A stretch of DNA of 27,913 nucleotides from Mageeibacillus sp. UBA5436 (GCA_002427545.1 DIRM01000019.1:1-27913); one strand, 5' to 3'; shown: positions 7,880-16,337, counted from the stretch's first letter. Numbers and translations: made by a program. Notes: generated by a model not told the origin, from the letters alone.

Positions 7880-8983
7880 ATGAAACTTATCTGCTCAAAA
7901 AATTTATTAAATGACGCAATTACTATGGCACAGAAAGCAATTGCAACCAGGTCTACCCTACCTATTTTGGATGGTTTATTATTCGAAGCAGAAAGTGATG
8001 AATTAACGATAACTGGTTATGATTTAGAAACAGGTATTGAGTGTAAAATAGATACTGATGTTCTCAGACCGGGTAAAATTGTTGTTAATGCCCGAATGAT
8101 TGGTGATATCGTCAGAAAATTACCAGAAGATTTAGTAAATATAGAAGTTGAAGAAAATTTTGTTATTAATATAACATCAGGCAAAGCAAAATTTAAAATT
8201 AATGGTATTGAATCAAAAGATTTTCCAAAAATCCCAATTGTTGAAGAAGCAGAACAATTAAAAGTACCTCAAAGAGTTTTAAAAGATATGATTAGCCAAA
8301 CTATTTTTGCAGCAAGTAATGATGAAAATAGGCCTATTTTAAATGGAATAAAAGTTATTGCTCAAGGTCATCAATTAGAATTAATAGCTATTGATGGATT
8401 TAGATTGGCAATACGTCGTGAAGAATTTGAAGAAGAATTAGTAGATTTATCTTTTATAGTTCCAGCAAAAGCAATGAAAGAAGTTGCTGGAATTCTTGAT
8501 CCAACAGATAATCCAGTTAAAATCTACCCTTCACATAATCATATTTTATTTGATACTGGTTCAGTAAAATTAGTTTCTCGTCTTTTACAAGGTGATTATA
8601 TGGATTATCATAAAGTTGTACCTAATGAAGTGATGAGTAAAATTCTTTTAAAAACAAAAGATATGTATCAAGCTATTGATAGAGCTTCTTTAGTTATTAA
8701 TGTTGATCAAAGACGCTTCCCTTTTACTTTAAAGAGTGAAAATCAAAATACTTTAAGTATTTCTTCAAAAACAGATATTGGGGCAGTACATGAAGAAATT
8801 GCAATTGAATTGCAAGGCGAAAATATTGATGCAGATTATAATCCAAAATATTTTATTGATGTATTACAAAATGTTCCAATTGAAGACATTAGTTTAGAAT
8901 TTTCTGGAACGTTTGGTCCATGTTTAATAAAACCATTAGAAGGTAATCAATTTTTATATTTAGTCTTACCTTTAAGACGTTAA
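7880..8983 (+). CDS. dnaN: DNA polymerase III beta subunit (sliding clamp)
   Basis: Ring-shaped dimer that tethers the replicative polymerase to DNA and serves as docking site for repair and initiation-control proteins. At 367 residues it has the normal three-domain length. Recognisable segments are MKLICSKNLLNDAI at the N-terminus, RSTLPILDGLLFE, the ENRPILNGIKV and LAIDGFRLAIR-like blocks of domain II (AIDGFRLAIRREE), and the C-terminal FLYLVLPLRR, which helps form the hydrophobic partner-binding cleft. The start has AGAAAGGAAAAG just upstream. It follows dnaA across the 379-base origin gap and is followed by a hairpin and then recF. Confidence 0.98.
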   Translation: MKLICSKNLLNDAITMAQKAIATRSTLPILDGLLFEAESDELTITGYDLETGIECKIDTDVLRPGKIVVNARMIGDIVRKLPEDLVNIEVEENFVINITSGKAKFKINGIESKDFPKIPIVEEAEQLKVPQRVLKDMISQTIFAASNDENRPILNGIKVIAQGHQLELIAIDGFRLAIRREEFEEELVDLSFIVPAKAMKEVAGILDPTDNPVKIYPSHNHILFDTGSVKLVSRLLQGDYMDYHKVVPNEVMSKILLKTKDMYQAIDRASLVINVDQRRFPFTLKSENQNTLSISSKTDIGAVHEEIAIELQGENIDADYNPKYFIDVLQNVPIEDISLEFSGTFGPCLIKPLEGNQFLYLVLPLRR

Positions 8984-9001
8984 TATTAAATAATCTGAAA
9001 T

Positions 9002-9050
9002 AGGCGTAAAAGAAATGAAAGATAATTCATTAACTTTTCGCCTAATTTTC
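9002..9050 (+). terminator. Probable terminator or attenuator after dnaN
   Basis: AGGCG-t-AAAAG (9002-9012) pairs with CTTTT-CGCCT (9034-9043), leaving one bulged base. The loop contains a further AATGA/TCATT pair, and AATTTT follows. The T-tract is short, so termination may be partial, with recF receiving read-through. Confidence 0.5.
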
Positions 9051-9086
9051 ATAATATTCAAAACTTATAAAATAGAAAAACAACTT

Positions 9087-9100
9087 GCGCTTGTTAGCGC
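9087..9100 (+). promoter_or_regulatory. Hairpin in place of the recF ribosome-binding site
   Basis: GCGCT-TGTT-AGCGC forms a 5-bp GC-rich stem with a tetraloop, ending six bases before the recF ATG, where a Shine-Dalgarno sequence would normally be. No purine-rich site is present, so recF translation is probably weak or controlled by this structure (inference). Confidence 0.5.
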
Positions 9101-9106
9101 TCTCAG

Positions 9107-10432
9107 ATGAAAATAAATCAAATCGAATTAAAAAATTTTAGAAATTATGAAAAAGAAATAATTAAATTTTCTTCAGGAACAAATGTTTTTATTGGACAAA
9201 ACGCTCAAGGTAAGACAAATATTCTAGAAGCAATTTATTTATGTGCTTCTGCTCGCTCTCACCGTACAGGCAAAGACATAGAGCTCATAAAAGATGGGCA
9301 TTCATTTTATCAAGTCAAAATTAATTTTGATGGTGAAGAATTAAAAGATCAATCATTAAAAATAGAATATCGAACAGAACCTAGATTAATGAGAGATATT
9401 TATTATTGTGATATTAAACAAGATAAAATAGGTGATTTATTTGGTCTCTTTCACGCTGTTATTTTTGCACCAGAAGATTTAATGTTAATAAAAGATGGGC
9501 CTTCTGTGAGAAGACGTTTTTTAGATGTTTTGATTTCTCAAATAAGGCCTTTATATTTTCGTAATTTGCAATTATTTCAGCAATATTTAAGACAAAGAAA
9601 TCAACTTTTAAAAACATTAAAAGAAATGCTTTTTCAGAAAAAAATTAATCCAAAATCTTTTCAAGCTGAATTATATGATTTTAATCTAATTCAATTATCT
9701 ATTTGGACAGAGAAATTAGCTGAGACAGAAACTGAAATAATTTTGATGAGAGAAAAATACATAGAAAAGATTCAACAATATGCTGGCGAGGCATTAGCTA
9801 CAATTTCTGATCAAACAGAAAAATTAAAAATTAATTATAAAACAATTTCTAATATTGATACTAAAGCAGATAAAAAAACGATATATAAACAATTATTAAA
9901 TCGTTATGAAAATCAAATAGATAATGATATTCAAAGAGGAAATACTGGTAGTGGTACACATCGTGATGATTTAGAAATTTATGTTAATGATAATTTATTA
10001 AAAGAGAGAGGTTCTCAAGGACAACAGAGATCAGCTGTTTTGTCGATAAAATTAGCTGAATTAAAAATTATTGAGAATGAAACACAAGAAAAACCTGTGC
10101 TTTTATTAGATGATGTTATGTCAGAATTGGATGAAAAAAGAAGGGTACATTTGTTTTCAGCCTTTGAAGATAATCAGGTTTTTATAACTTGTACAGAATT
10201 AGCTCAAATATATCCAAAATTTAAGGGAAAATTGATTGATGCTGAAGAGAATTCTCAATTTTTAGAAGAAAAAGATAATGATAAGTATTTTGATCATACT
10301 GAGTTGACTGAAATACAAGTAAAAACCTCTAAAAATAGCCTTAAAAGTGATTTATCTTTAATTAATGAAAATGGATACATTCACTTTTATAAAATTGATA
10401 AAGGTACCGTAAAATCACAAATTTTGGTATAA
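9107..10432 (+). CDS. recF: DNA replication and repair protein RecF
   Basis: SMC-like ATPase that helps load RecA with RecO and RecR at single-strand gaps. Walker A is GQNAQGKT (residues 30-37), the ABC-type signature is GSQGQQRSA, and Walker B is PVLLLDDVMSELDE. The start is fixed by MKINQIELKNFRNYE, the standard RecF N-terminus, although there is no Shine-Dalgarno sequence and a GC hairpin sits there instead. At 441 residues it is about 70 longer than usual. Much of the extra length is an acidic, Ser/Asn-rich stretch after ITCTELAQIYPKFKGKL and before the last family strand (HFYKIDKGTV). The S4-domain gene yaaA that often lies between dnaN and recF is absent. remB follows 66 bases downstream. 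Confidence 0.96.
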   Translation: MKINQIELKNFRNYEKEIIKFSSGTNVFIGQNAQGKTNILEAIYLCASARSHRTGKDIELIKDGHSFYQVKINFDGEELKDQSLKIEYRTEPRLMRDIYYCDIKQDKIGDLFGLFHAVIFAPEDLMLIKDGPSVRRRFLDVLISQIRPLYFRNLQLFQQYLRQRNQLLKTLKEMLFQKKINPKSFQAELYDFNLIQLSIWTEKLAETETEIILMREKYIEKIQQYAGEALATISDQTEKLKINYKTISNIDTKADKKTIYKQLLNRYENQIDNDIQRGNTGSGTHRDDLEIYVNDNLLKERGSQGQQRSAVLSIKLAELKIIENETQEKPVLLLDDVMSELDEKRRVHLFSAFEDNQVFITCTELAQIYPKFKGKLIDAEENSQFLEEKDNDKYFDHTELTEIQVKTSKNSLKSDLSLINENGYIHFYKIDKGTVKSQILV

Positions 10433-10498
10433 TAGATTAGTTGAGTATTAATTAAATTTTTAATTATTGATATATATTATTTTAAAGGATAGAAAAAT

Positions 10499-10762
10499 TT
10501 GTTTATTCATATTGGTGGAGAATATACTATTTCAGATTTATGGATAATTGGTATATTTGATCTCGATCAAACAACAACTTATGGCAAAGATACGGCAAAT
10601 TTCTTGAAAAAACAAGAAGAATTAGGCCGATTAGATATTGTCAGTGCTGATTTACCCAGATCATTTGTTGTAACTTTAGATCGAGTGTATCTATCCCCTA
10701 TCTCAGCAAAAACATTAATTGAAAGATCGAATGATAAAACAAACATAAGTTCTTTTATATAA
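10499..10762 (+). CDS. remB: RemB/YaaB-like DUF370 DNA-binding protein (TTG start)
   Basis: Small protein (87 residues) of the DUF370 family, represented by B. subtilis YaaB/RemB, encoded between recF and gyrB there as well; the paralogue RemA is a DNA-binding regulator of extracellular matrix genes. Family sequence starts at the TTG (MFIHIGGEY when initiated), nine bases after AAAGGA, so TTG is the likely start codon. Other family features are IIGIFDLDQ, the central RSFVVTLDRVYLSPIS and a C-terminal KTLIERS. The gene is 17 bases before gyrB and probably co-transcribed with it. What it regulates here cannot be told. Confidence 0.88.
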   Translation: MFIHIGGEYTISDLWIIGIFDLDQTTTYGKDTANFLKKQEELGRLDIVSADLPRSFVVTLDRVYLSPISAKTLIERSNDKTNISSFI

Positions 10763-10778
10763 AGGAAGGCAAATAATT

Positions 10779-12923
10779 ATGCTTAGAAAATCTTTATTTT
10801 ACGCAAATGATGAATCAAATAAGGGATCCGATCAAGGATTTTCTGAATTATTGAGGCGTGCAGATGAGGATGCAAAAAATCGAGAAAATCAAGTTAATAT
10901 AGATGAGTTTGATGATGTTGATGATTTAGAGGAAGTTCAGAATATAGCTAAAAATCCTCGAGCTTTATTAGATGATTTTAAAGAAGATAAATCAGAACAA
11001 GCACGTCTACAAAATTTTGATACAACAAATGAATCTGAATATAAAGATGATGATATTCAAGTTTTAGAAGGCTTAGAAGCAGTTAGAAAAAGACCAGGTA
11101 TGTATATTGGTGATACTTCGCCAAGAGGTCTTCATCATTTAATCTATGAAATTGTTGCAAATTCTGTTGATGAAGCATTAGCTGGACGTTGTGATGAAAT
11201 TAAAGTAACGGTCTTCCCTGACAATTCAATTAAAGTTGAAGATAATGGAATAGGTATCCCTGTAGGTATTCATCCACAAAAAGGTATTCCAACTGTTGAG
11301 GTTGTTCACACTATTTTGCATGCTGGTGGAAAATTTGGTTCAGGTGCATATAGCGTTTCTGGTGGTTTACATGGTGTTGGAGCTGCTGTTGTTAATGCTT
11401 TATCTGAATGGATGGAAGTTGAAGTTCATCGTGATGGACAAATTCATAAAATTAGATTTGAAAAAGGTAAAACTGTTGAACCATTAGCCATTGTTGGTGA
11501 TACCAATAAACATGGTACAATTACACACTTCAAACCAGATCGAGAAATTTTTGAGAATGATGTTGTTGATTTTGATTTAATGATAAATCGTTATCGAGAA
11601 ATGGCTTTCCTAAATCCTGAAGTTAAATTTATTTTACGTGATTTTAGAACAGATTCTCCAATTGAAAAAGATTTTCATTATGAAGGTGGTATTATTTCTT
11701 TCGTTGAATACTTAAATCGGCATAAGGAAGTTCTAATAGATGAGCCCATTTATTTTACTGAGGAACAAAATGATATTTTTGTTGAAGTTGTCATCGAATA
11801 TAATGATAGTTATGTAGAAAATATATATAGTTATTGCAATAATATCGCAACATTAGAAGGCGGAACTCATCTAACTGGTTTTCGCTCTGCCCTAACAAAA
11901 ACATTAAATGATTATGCGAGAAAATATAATTATATTAAAGATAATGAGGCAAATTTATCTGGAGAAGACACGCGAGAAGGAATTTCTTCAATTATTTCTG
12001 TAAAAATGCCAAATCCACAATTTGAAGGTCAAACCAAAACAAAATTAGGTAATTCAGAAGTTAGAACGATAGTTGAAAGCGTTGTAAATCAACAATTAGC
12101 CATTTATCTAGAAGAAAATCCAGATATTGGCAGAATTATTATGAATAAATGTCTATCTGCTGCTAGGGCAAGAGCCGCAGCAAGAAAGGCTAGAGATTTA
12201 ACTCGAAGAAAAACGGTATTTGAATCAAATGCTTTACCAGGAAAATTGGCTGATTGTCAATCTAAAGATCCTGAATTCTGTGAACTATTTATTGTTGAAG
12301 GTGATTCGGCTGGTGGTTCTGCAAAGCAAGGTAGAGAAAGAAAATATCAAGCTATTTTACCTTTATGGGGAAAAATGCTGAATGTTGAAAAATCTACACC
12401 TGATAAGGTTTATGATAATGATAAATTATTGCCGGTTGTTCTTGCAGTTGGTGCAGGAATCGGCTCAGATTTTGATCTTTCTAAAATTCGATATCATAAA
12501 GTAATTATTATGGCTGATGCAGATGTTGACGGTTCTCATATTAGAACTTTATTGTTAACTTTTTTCTATCGTTTTATGAGACCATTAGTAGAAGCAGGTT
12601 GTGTTTATTTGGCTTCTGCCCCATTATATCGTGTTTTTCATGGTCAAGAAGAAGAATATGCTTATGATGAAGAAGATGTTGAAAAAATTAAACAACAAAG
12701 AAATTGGGAAAATCCTAGAATTCAACGTTTCAAGGGTCTTGGAGAGATGCAACCAGAACAATTATGGGATACAACCATGAATCCAGAAAAACGTCATTTA
12801 ATTAAAGTTACTGTAGGCGAAGCGCAAGAAGCAGATAATACCTTATCTTTATTAATGGGAGATAAGGTTGAACCAAGGCGAGAATTTATTAAAGAGAATG
12901 CTAAATACGCTCAATTAGATTAA
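10779..12923 (+). CDS. gyrB: DNA gyrase subunit B with acidic N-terminal extension
   Basis: ATPase/TOPRIM subunit of gyrase, which introduces negative supercoils with GyrA. The GHKL ATPase domain shows ANSVDEAL, DNGIGIPV and GGLHGVGAAVVNAL. The TOPRIM domain shows VEGDSAGGSAKQGR, PLWGKMLNVEK (most bacteria have PLRGK) and MADADVDGSHIRTL. The C-terminus has RFKGLGEMQ and ENAKYAQLD. The protein is 714 residues; about 80 are an extra N-terminal segment before IQVLEGLEAVRKRPGMYIG, rich in Asp/Glu and probably disordered. The start is well supported by AAAGGAAGG, and no later start codon fits. gyrA does not follow as it usually does. A strong terminator lies downstream. Confidence 0.97.
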   Translation: MLRKSLFYANDESNKGSDQGFSELLRRADEDAKNRENQVNIDEFDDVDDLEEVQNIAKNPRALLDDFKEDKSEQARLQNFDTTNESEYKDDDIQVLEGLEAVRKRPGMYIGDTSPRGLHHLIYEIVANSVDEALAGRCDEIKVTVFPDNSIKVEDNGIGIPVGIHPQKGIPTVEVVHTILHAGGKFGSGAYSVSGGLHGVGAAVVNALSEWMEVEVHRDGQIHKIRFEKGKTVEPLAIVGDTNKHGTITHFKPDREIFENDVVDFDLMINRYREMAFLNPEVKFILRDFRTDSPIEKDFHYEGGIISFVEYLNRHKEVLIDEPIYFTEEQNDIFVEVVIEYNDSYVENIYSYCNNIATLEGGTHLTGFRSALTKTLNDYARKYNYIKDNEANLSGEDTREGISSIISVKMPNPQFEGQTKTKLGNSEVRTIVESVVNQQLAIYLEENPDIGRIIMNKCLSAARARAAARKARDLTRRKTVFESNALPGKLADCQSKDPEFCELFIVEGDSAGGSAKQGRERKYQAILPLWGKMLNVEKSTPDKVYDNDKLLPVVLAVGAGIGSDFDLSKIRYHKVIIMADADVDGSHIRTLLLTFFYRFMRPLVEAGCVYLASAPLYRVFHGQEEEYAYDEEDVEKIKQQRNWENPRIQRFKGLGEMQPEQLWDTTMNPEKRHLIKVTVGEAQEADNTLSLLMGDKVEPRREFIKENAKYAQLD

Positions 12924-13035
12924 ATTTCTAATTACTATATTATGATCATTCCTTTCGTTTTAGACATTTTGAAAAATGCTTAATTTATAGAAATATTTTA
13001 TTAGTCATATATATAATAGGATATATATATTATAT

Positions 13036-13079
13036 AGAGATAAGTTAAAACAATTAGTTTCAGACTTATCTCTTTTTTT
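13036..13079 (+). terminator. Strong rho-independent terminator after gyrB
   Basis: A perfect 10-bp stem AGAGATAAGT/ACTTATCTCT (13036-13045, 13064-13073) encloses an inner AAAC/GTTT pair and is followed directly by a run of seven T. The T-tract runs into the first parS site. The rest of the gyrB-parA gap (12924-13257) holds no gene; it has AT-rich sequence, this terminator and two parS sites. Confidence 0.92.
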
Positions 13080-13094
13080 GTTTCACGTGAAACA
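13079..13094. promoter_or_regulatory. parS site 1
   Basis: TGTTTCACGTGAAACA is a perfect 16-bp palindrome matching the chromosomal ParB-binding consensus. Flanking T5/A5 extend the palindrome. It abuts the gyrB terminator and lies upstream of parA. Confidence 0.97.
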
Positions 13095-13133
13095 AAAATG
13101 ACTTTAATAATCATAATTATAAATTTAATGGAA

Positions 13134-13149
13134 TGTTTCACGTGAAACA
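13134..13149. promoter_or_regulatory. parS site 2
   Basis: A second exact TGTTTCACGTGAAACA, 55 bases after site 1 and about 109 bases before the parA start. ParB loading here could also affect parAB transcription. Confidence 0.97.
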
Positions 13150-13257
13150 TTTTGATAAATTATTAAAAATACTAAAAATCTTAAAAATTTAAAGAAAGCC
13201 TAATCAATTTTTGATAAGATATATATTAATTAAAGAAAATTTAGAAAGAGTAATATA

Positions 13258-14031
13258 ATGATTTTTTCTATAGTCAATCAAAAAGGTGGAGTTGGAAAAA
13301 CAACAACAGCCGTAAATTTAGCCGATCAATTAGCTAGAAGTAAAAAAAAGACTTTATTAATAGACCTTGATCCACAAGGTAATGCAACATCAAGTTTTGG
13401 ATTAGATAAAAATGAACAAAACTTAACCATTTATGATGCTCTTATCAATCAAAAATCGTTAACGGATATTATTATTCCTAATATTCGCAAAAACCTTGAT
13501 ATTATTCCTGCCAATATTGATTTGGCTGGAGCTGAAATAGAAATGGTTTCAATTGTTTCACGTGAAACAATTTTAGATTCTTTAATTAATAAAGAATTAA
13601 AAAAACAATATGATATTATTTTAATAGATTGCGCACCTTCATTAGGTTTATTAACGATTAATGCCTTAGTTGCCTCTGATGCTATTGTTGTTCCTATTCA
13701 GGCAGAATATTATGCTTTAGAGGGTGTTACTCAATTAATTAATACTTTTAATATGATTAAAGAGAGTTTAAACCCGAATCTTGTCATTTTTGGAATCATT
13801 ATTACAATGTTTGATACGCGCACACAATTATCACATCAAGTTGCCGAAGAAATTAATAATTATTTTGACACTTATGTTTTTGAAACAGTAATACCACGAA
13901 ATGTACGTTTAAGTGAGGCTCCAAGTTATGGCATTCCTATTCAGGAACATGATAAATGGTCTAAAGGAGCTAGAGCTTATAAAGCTTTAGCAAAAGAATT
14001 TATTCAGAGAATGGATAAAGATTCAGTTTGA
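13258..14031 (+). CDS. parA: Chromosome partitioning ATPase ParA/Soj
   Basis: Deviant-Walker ATPase that works with ParB-parS in origin segregation and, in Firmicutes, controls DnaA activity (Soj). The Walker A motif KGGVGKTT is at residues 9-16 with signature Lys9; the second motif is LLIDLDPQGN with Asp36 and Asp38. Other family blocks are LIDCAPSLGLLT, QAEYYALEG and RNVRLSEAPSYG. Length (257) is standard, and an AAAGAG ribosome site precedes the ATG. A perfect parS site is embedded in the codons for IVSRETI. It is followed by parB after a 124-base gap without gene or terminator, so the two are probably one operon. Confidence 0.97.
   Translation: MIFSIVNQKGGVGKTTTAVNLADQLARSKKKTLLIDLDPQGNATSSFGLDKNEQNLTIYDALINQKSLTDIIIPNIRKNLDIIPANIDLAGAEIEMVSIVSRETILDSLINKELKKQYDIILIDCAPSLGLLTINALVASDAIVVPIQAEYYALEGVTQLINTFNMIKESLNPNLVIFGIIITMFDTRTQLSHQVAEEINNYFDTYVFETVIPRNVRLSEAPSYGIPIQEHDKWSKGARAYKALAKEFIQRMDKDSV
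13554..13569. promoter_or_regulatory. parS site 3, inside parA
   Basis: A third exact TGTTTCACGTGAAACA lies within parA, where it encodes part of IVSRETI. The Ser-Arg-Glu residues are also conserved in Soj proteins, so the coding sequence naturally suits the CACGTG core, but the full 16 bases match. Confidence 0.96.
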
Positions 14032-14155
14032 GAAATCAATTAAAAATAAGAAAAGTAAACTAAATATTATTGTTTGAATCATATTATGTAAAAATAAATT
14101 TGAACTAAATATAAATAATAAGAGATATTTTGCTAATTAAAAGGTTATGGAAAAG

Positions 14156-15046
14156 ATGAGTACAAAACAAAATAAAAATCAAAAAGGTTTAGGAAAAGGT
14201 TTAGGTGCCTTATTAGGTCAAACCGAAACAGAATTTTTAAAAGAAAAGAATGTTAGTGAAAAGGTTCTTGAATTGTCTATTGATGAGATTAGTCCAAATA
14301 AAGAACAACCAAGAAAAGTTTTTGATCAAAGCAAATTAGAAGAATTAGCTAAATCGATTAAAGAACATGGGATTCTAGAACCGATGATTGTCATAGAGAA
14401 AAAAAATCCAGATTATTATATGATTATTGCTGGAGAAAGGCGCTGGCGTGCTGCAAAAATTGCTGGACTTAAAAAAGTGCCTGCTATTATTCGTGATCTT
14501 GAAGATCATTTAATTCTACAACATTCCATTATCGAAAATATTCAAAGAGAGGATTTGAATCCTATAGAACAAGCCATAGCTTTTCAAAATTTAATAGATC
14601 AATATAGTATGACGCAAGAAATGTTAGCTGAACAATTAGGTAAAAGTAGATCGGCTATTGCCAATACAGTGCGTCTTATTAACTTACCAGATGAGATTAA
14701 ACAAGAATTAGTCAATAGTAATATTTCAGCAGGACATGCAAGATGTCTTTTAAGTTTAAAAACAGAAGAAGATCAAATTAATGTTTGTGAGACAATTATT
14801 CAAGAAGGATTAAATGTTAGACAAACAGAACAATACATCAATCAATTATTAACGCCAAAAGTAAAATCTATTAAAAGTAAGGAAAGATCTTCCGCTTATC
14901 TCTTGAGCATTAAAAAAGTTGAAACAGATCTCTCTAAATCTCTTGGGACAAAAGTTAAATTAAGAGATAAAAATGGCAAAGGAAAAATCGAAATAAATTA
15001 TTCAAACAATGATGAATTAGAAAGATTATTAGATTTATTAAAATAA
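14156..15046 (+). CDS. parB: Chromosome partitioning protein ParB/Spo0J
   Basis: CTP-dependent DNA clamp that loads at parS and spreads to organise the origin. The N-terminus KGLGKGLGALLG is the region that stimulates ParA. The CTP-binding domain contains IAGERRWRAAKIAGL and IENIQREDLNPIEQA, and the helix-turn-helix is MTQEMLAEQLGKSRSAIANT. A C-terminal dimerisation segment ends LERLLDLLK. ATG 14156 is preferred because AAAAGG (14139-14144) is 11 bases away; the upstream ATG 14147 in the same frame is only two bases from it. The protein is 296 residues from this start. The three parS sites nearby are its expected targets. Confidence 0.96.
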   Translation: MSTKQNKNQKGLGKGLGALLGQTETEFLKEKNVSEKVLELSIDEISPNKEQPRKVFDQSKLEELAKSIKEHGILEPMIVIEKKNPDYYMIIAGERRWRAAKIAGLKKVPAIIRDLEDHLILQHSIIENIQREDLNPIEQAIAFQNLIDQYSMTQEMLAEQLGKSRSAIANTVRLINLPDEIKQELVNSNISAGHARCLLSLKTEEDQINVCETIIQEGLNVRQTEQYINQLLTPKVKSIKSKERSSAYLLSIKKVETDLSKSLGTKVKLRDKNGKGKIEINYSNNDELERLLDLLK

Positions 15047-15105
15047 TAAATTTTATAAATATAAATTATAAATAAAACAAGATAAATTAAAGAGGAGGAT
15101 TGAAA

Positions 15106-16047
15106 ATGGACTTGTATAGCATAGGAGAAATGTTAATAGACTTTATTCCGGGTAATGAAAAAGATAGCTATATTAAAAAAGCTGGTGGGGCTCCAACTAA
15201 TGTCGCTATAGCAGCATCAAAAAATGGATTGGATGCAGGCATGTGCTGCTCAGTAGGTGATGATGATTTTGGTCGCTTCTTGCTTGACACATTGAGAGAA
15301 TATAATGTCAAAATTATCAAATCAGATCTTTGTCAAAATGCTATAACAACCATGGCTTTTGTTTCCTTAGATGAAAGCGGTGACCGAAGTTTCACTTTTG
15401 CCAGAAAACCCGGTGCAGACATGTTTATTGAAGACCAAGATGTCAAAGAAGAAGATATTAAGAATGCAAAAATCGTCCATGCTGGTTCTTTTACTCTTTC
15501 TGGCTCTCCCTGTCATGAATCCACTTTAAAAGCTTTAAAATTAGCGCATGATAATCAAAAAATAGTTAGCTTTGACTTAAATTATCGCGATATTGTTTGG
15601 GATGGTGATAGTGAAGCTTGCAAAAAAGCGGTGCATGAATGTTTACCGTATATTGATTTTATGAAAATATCCGATGAAGAAGAATGTTTTTTAACTGATG
15701 ATAAAATGGAATTACAAGAATTCTTTAAAGCAAGTAATCTGTCCTTATTAGTCAAAACATTAGGTGCTGATGGTGCAGAATGCTATTATCAAGATCAAAT
15801 AATTAAAGTCCCCGGAAAGAAAGTTAAAGCAGTCGATACAACAGGCGCAGGTGATGCATTTTGGGGAGGATTCCTTTCTTATCTTCTCTTTAATAATGTT
15901 GAAGAAATCTCTGATCTACATGCAACTTTAATAAAAAAAGCTTTGGAATATGCAAATGTATCTGGTTCACTTTGTGTTATGAAGAAGGGAGCGATTGTTG
16001 CAATCCCAACTCGTTCAGAAATAGAAGCGGAATTAGAAAGAGATTGA
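15106..16047 (+). CDS. PfkB-family carbohydrate kinase, probably fructokinase
   Basis: Ribokinase-fold cytosolic sugar kinase that transfers phosphate from ATP to a sugar. The N-terminus MDLYSIGEMLIDFIP and the glycine-rich AGGAPTNVAIAASKNG are typical of fructokinases, and the catalytic block DTTGAGDAFWGGFL has the base Asp250. ATG 15106 is chosen since AGAGGAGG ends seven bases before it; an in-frame TTG at 15100 is too close to that site. The protein is 313 residues, normal for the family. It follows parB after 59 bases with no visible terminator, but with its own strong ribosome site. Related kinases for 2-keto-3-deoxygluconate cannot be excluded, so no symbol is given. Confidence 0.85.
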   Translation: MDLYSIGEMLIDFIPGNEKDSYIKKAGGAPTNVAIAASKNGLDAGMCCSVGDDDFGRFLLDTLREYNVKIIKSDLCQNAITTMAFVSLDESGDRSFTFARKPGADMFIEDQDVKEEDIKNAKIVHAGSFTLSGSPCHESTLKALKLAHDNQKIVSFDLNYRDIVWDGDSEACKKAVHECLPYIDFMKISDEEECFLTDDKMELQEFFKASNLSLLVKTLGADGAECYYQDQIIKVPGKKVKAVDTTGAGDAFWGGFLSYLLFNNVEEISDLHATLIKKALEYANVSGSLCVMKKGAIVAIPTRSEIEAELERD

Positions 16048-16070
16048 TTAAATTGTCTATTTAAGTTATT

Positions 16071-16099
16071 TTGTCCTTAATAAGAAAATTAAATACACT
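16071..16099 (+). promoter_or_regulatory. Candidate promoter of the cobalamin-riboswitch operon
   Basis: TTGTCC (16071-16076), a 17-base spacer and TACACT (16094-16099) fit a housekeeping promoter. Transcription would begin near 16106, at the 5' edge of the riboswitch. Confidence 0.4.
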
Positions 16100-16103
16100 T
16101 TTT

Positions 16104-16300
16104 AGGAAAAGGGAAACAGGTGAAAAACCTGTGCGGTGCCGCCGCCGTAAATGATACTTTTTAGCGAATTGCCACTGAATATAATTTGGGAAGGCAGCTA
16201 AATCAGATTAAAGAGAAAGTTTTATATTAAACAATAAAATTCTTTAAGAATTAATCTAATCATGAGCCGGAAGACCTCCTATCAAGTAATAACAAAACAA
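16104..16300 (+). ncRNA. Cobalamin (AdoCbl) riboswitch aptamer
   Basis: Conserved cobalamin-riboswitch segments appear in the right order. These are GGGAA then CAGGTGAAAAACCTG (about 16111-16131), GCGGTGCCGCC followed by GTAA (16133-16150), GCCACTG (16171-16177), GGGAAGGC (16188-16195) and ATGAGCCGGAAGACCT (16262-16277), the near-invariant B12-box end. The outer limits are approximate. An intrinsic terminator follows, so control is probably by premature termination when cobalamin is bound. It governs the surface-protein/ECF operon and identifies corrinoid as the likely substrate. The 366-base gap 16048-16413 is filled by promoter, aptamer and terminator. Confidence 0.95.
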
Positions 16301-16337
16301 CGAGTCATTGTATGTTATTTATTCTAAAGAAATCAAT

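Noticed and set aside
10450..10475. AATTAAA/TTTAATT palindrome after recF as a terminator
   Set aside because: Only A/T pairs, no T-tract of note, and such repeats are expected by chance at this base composition.
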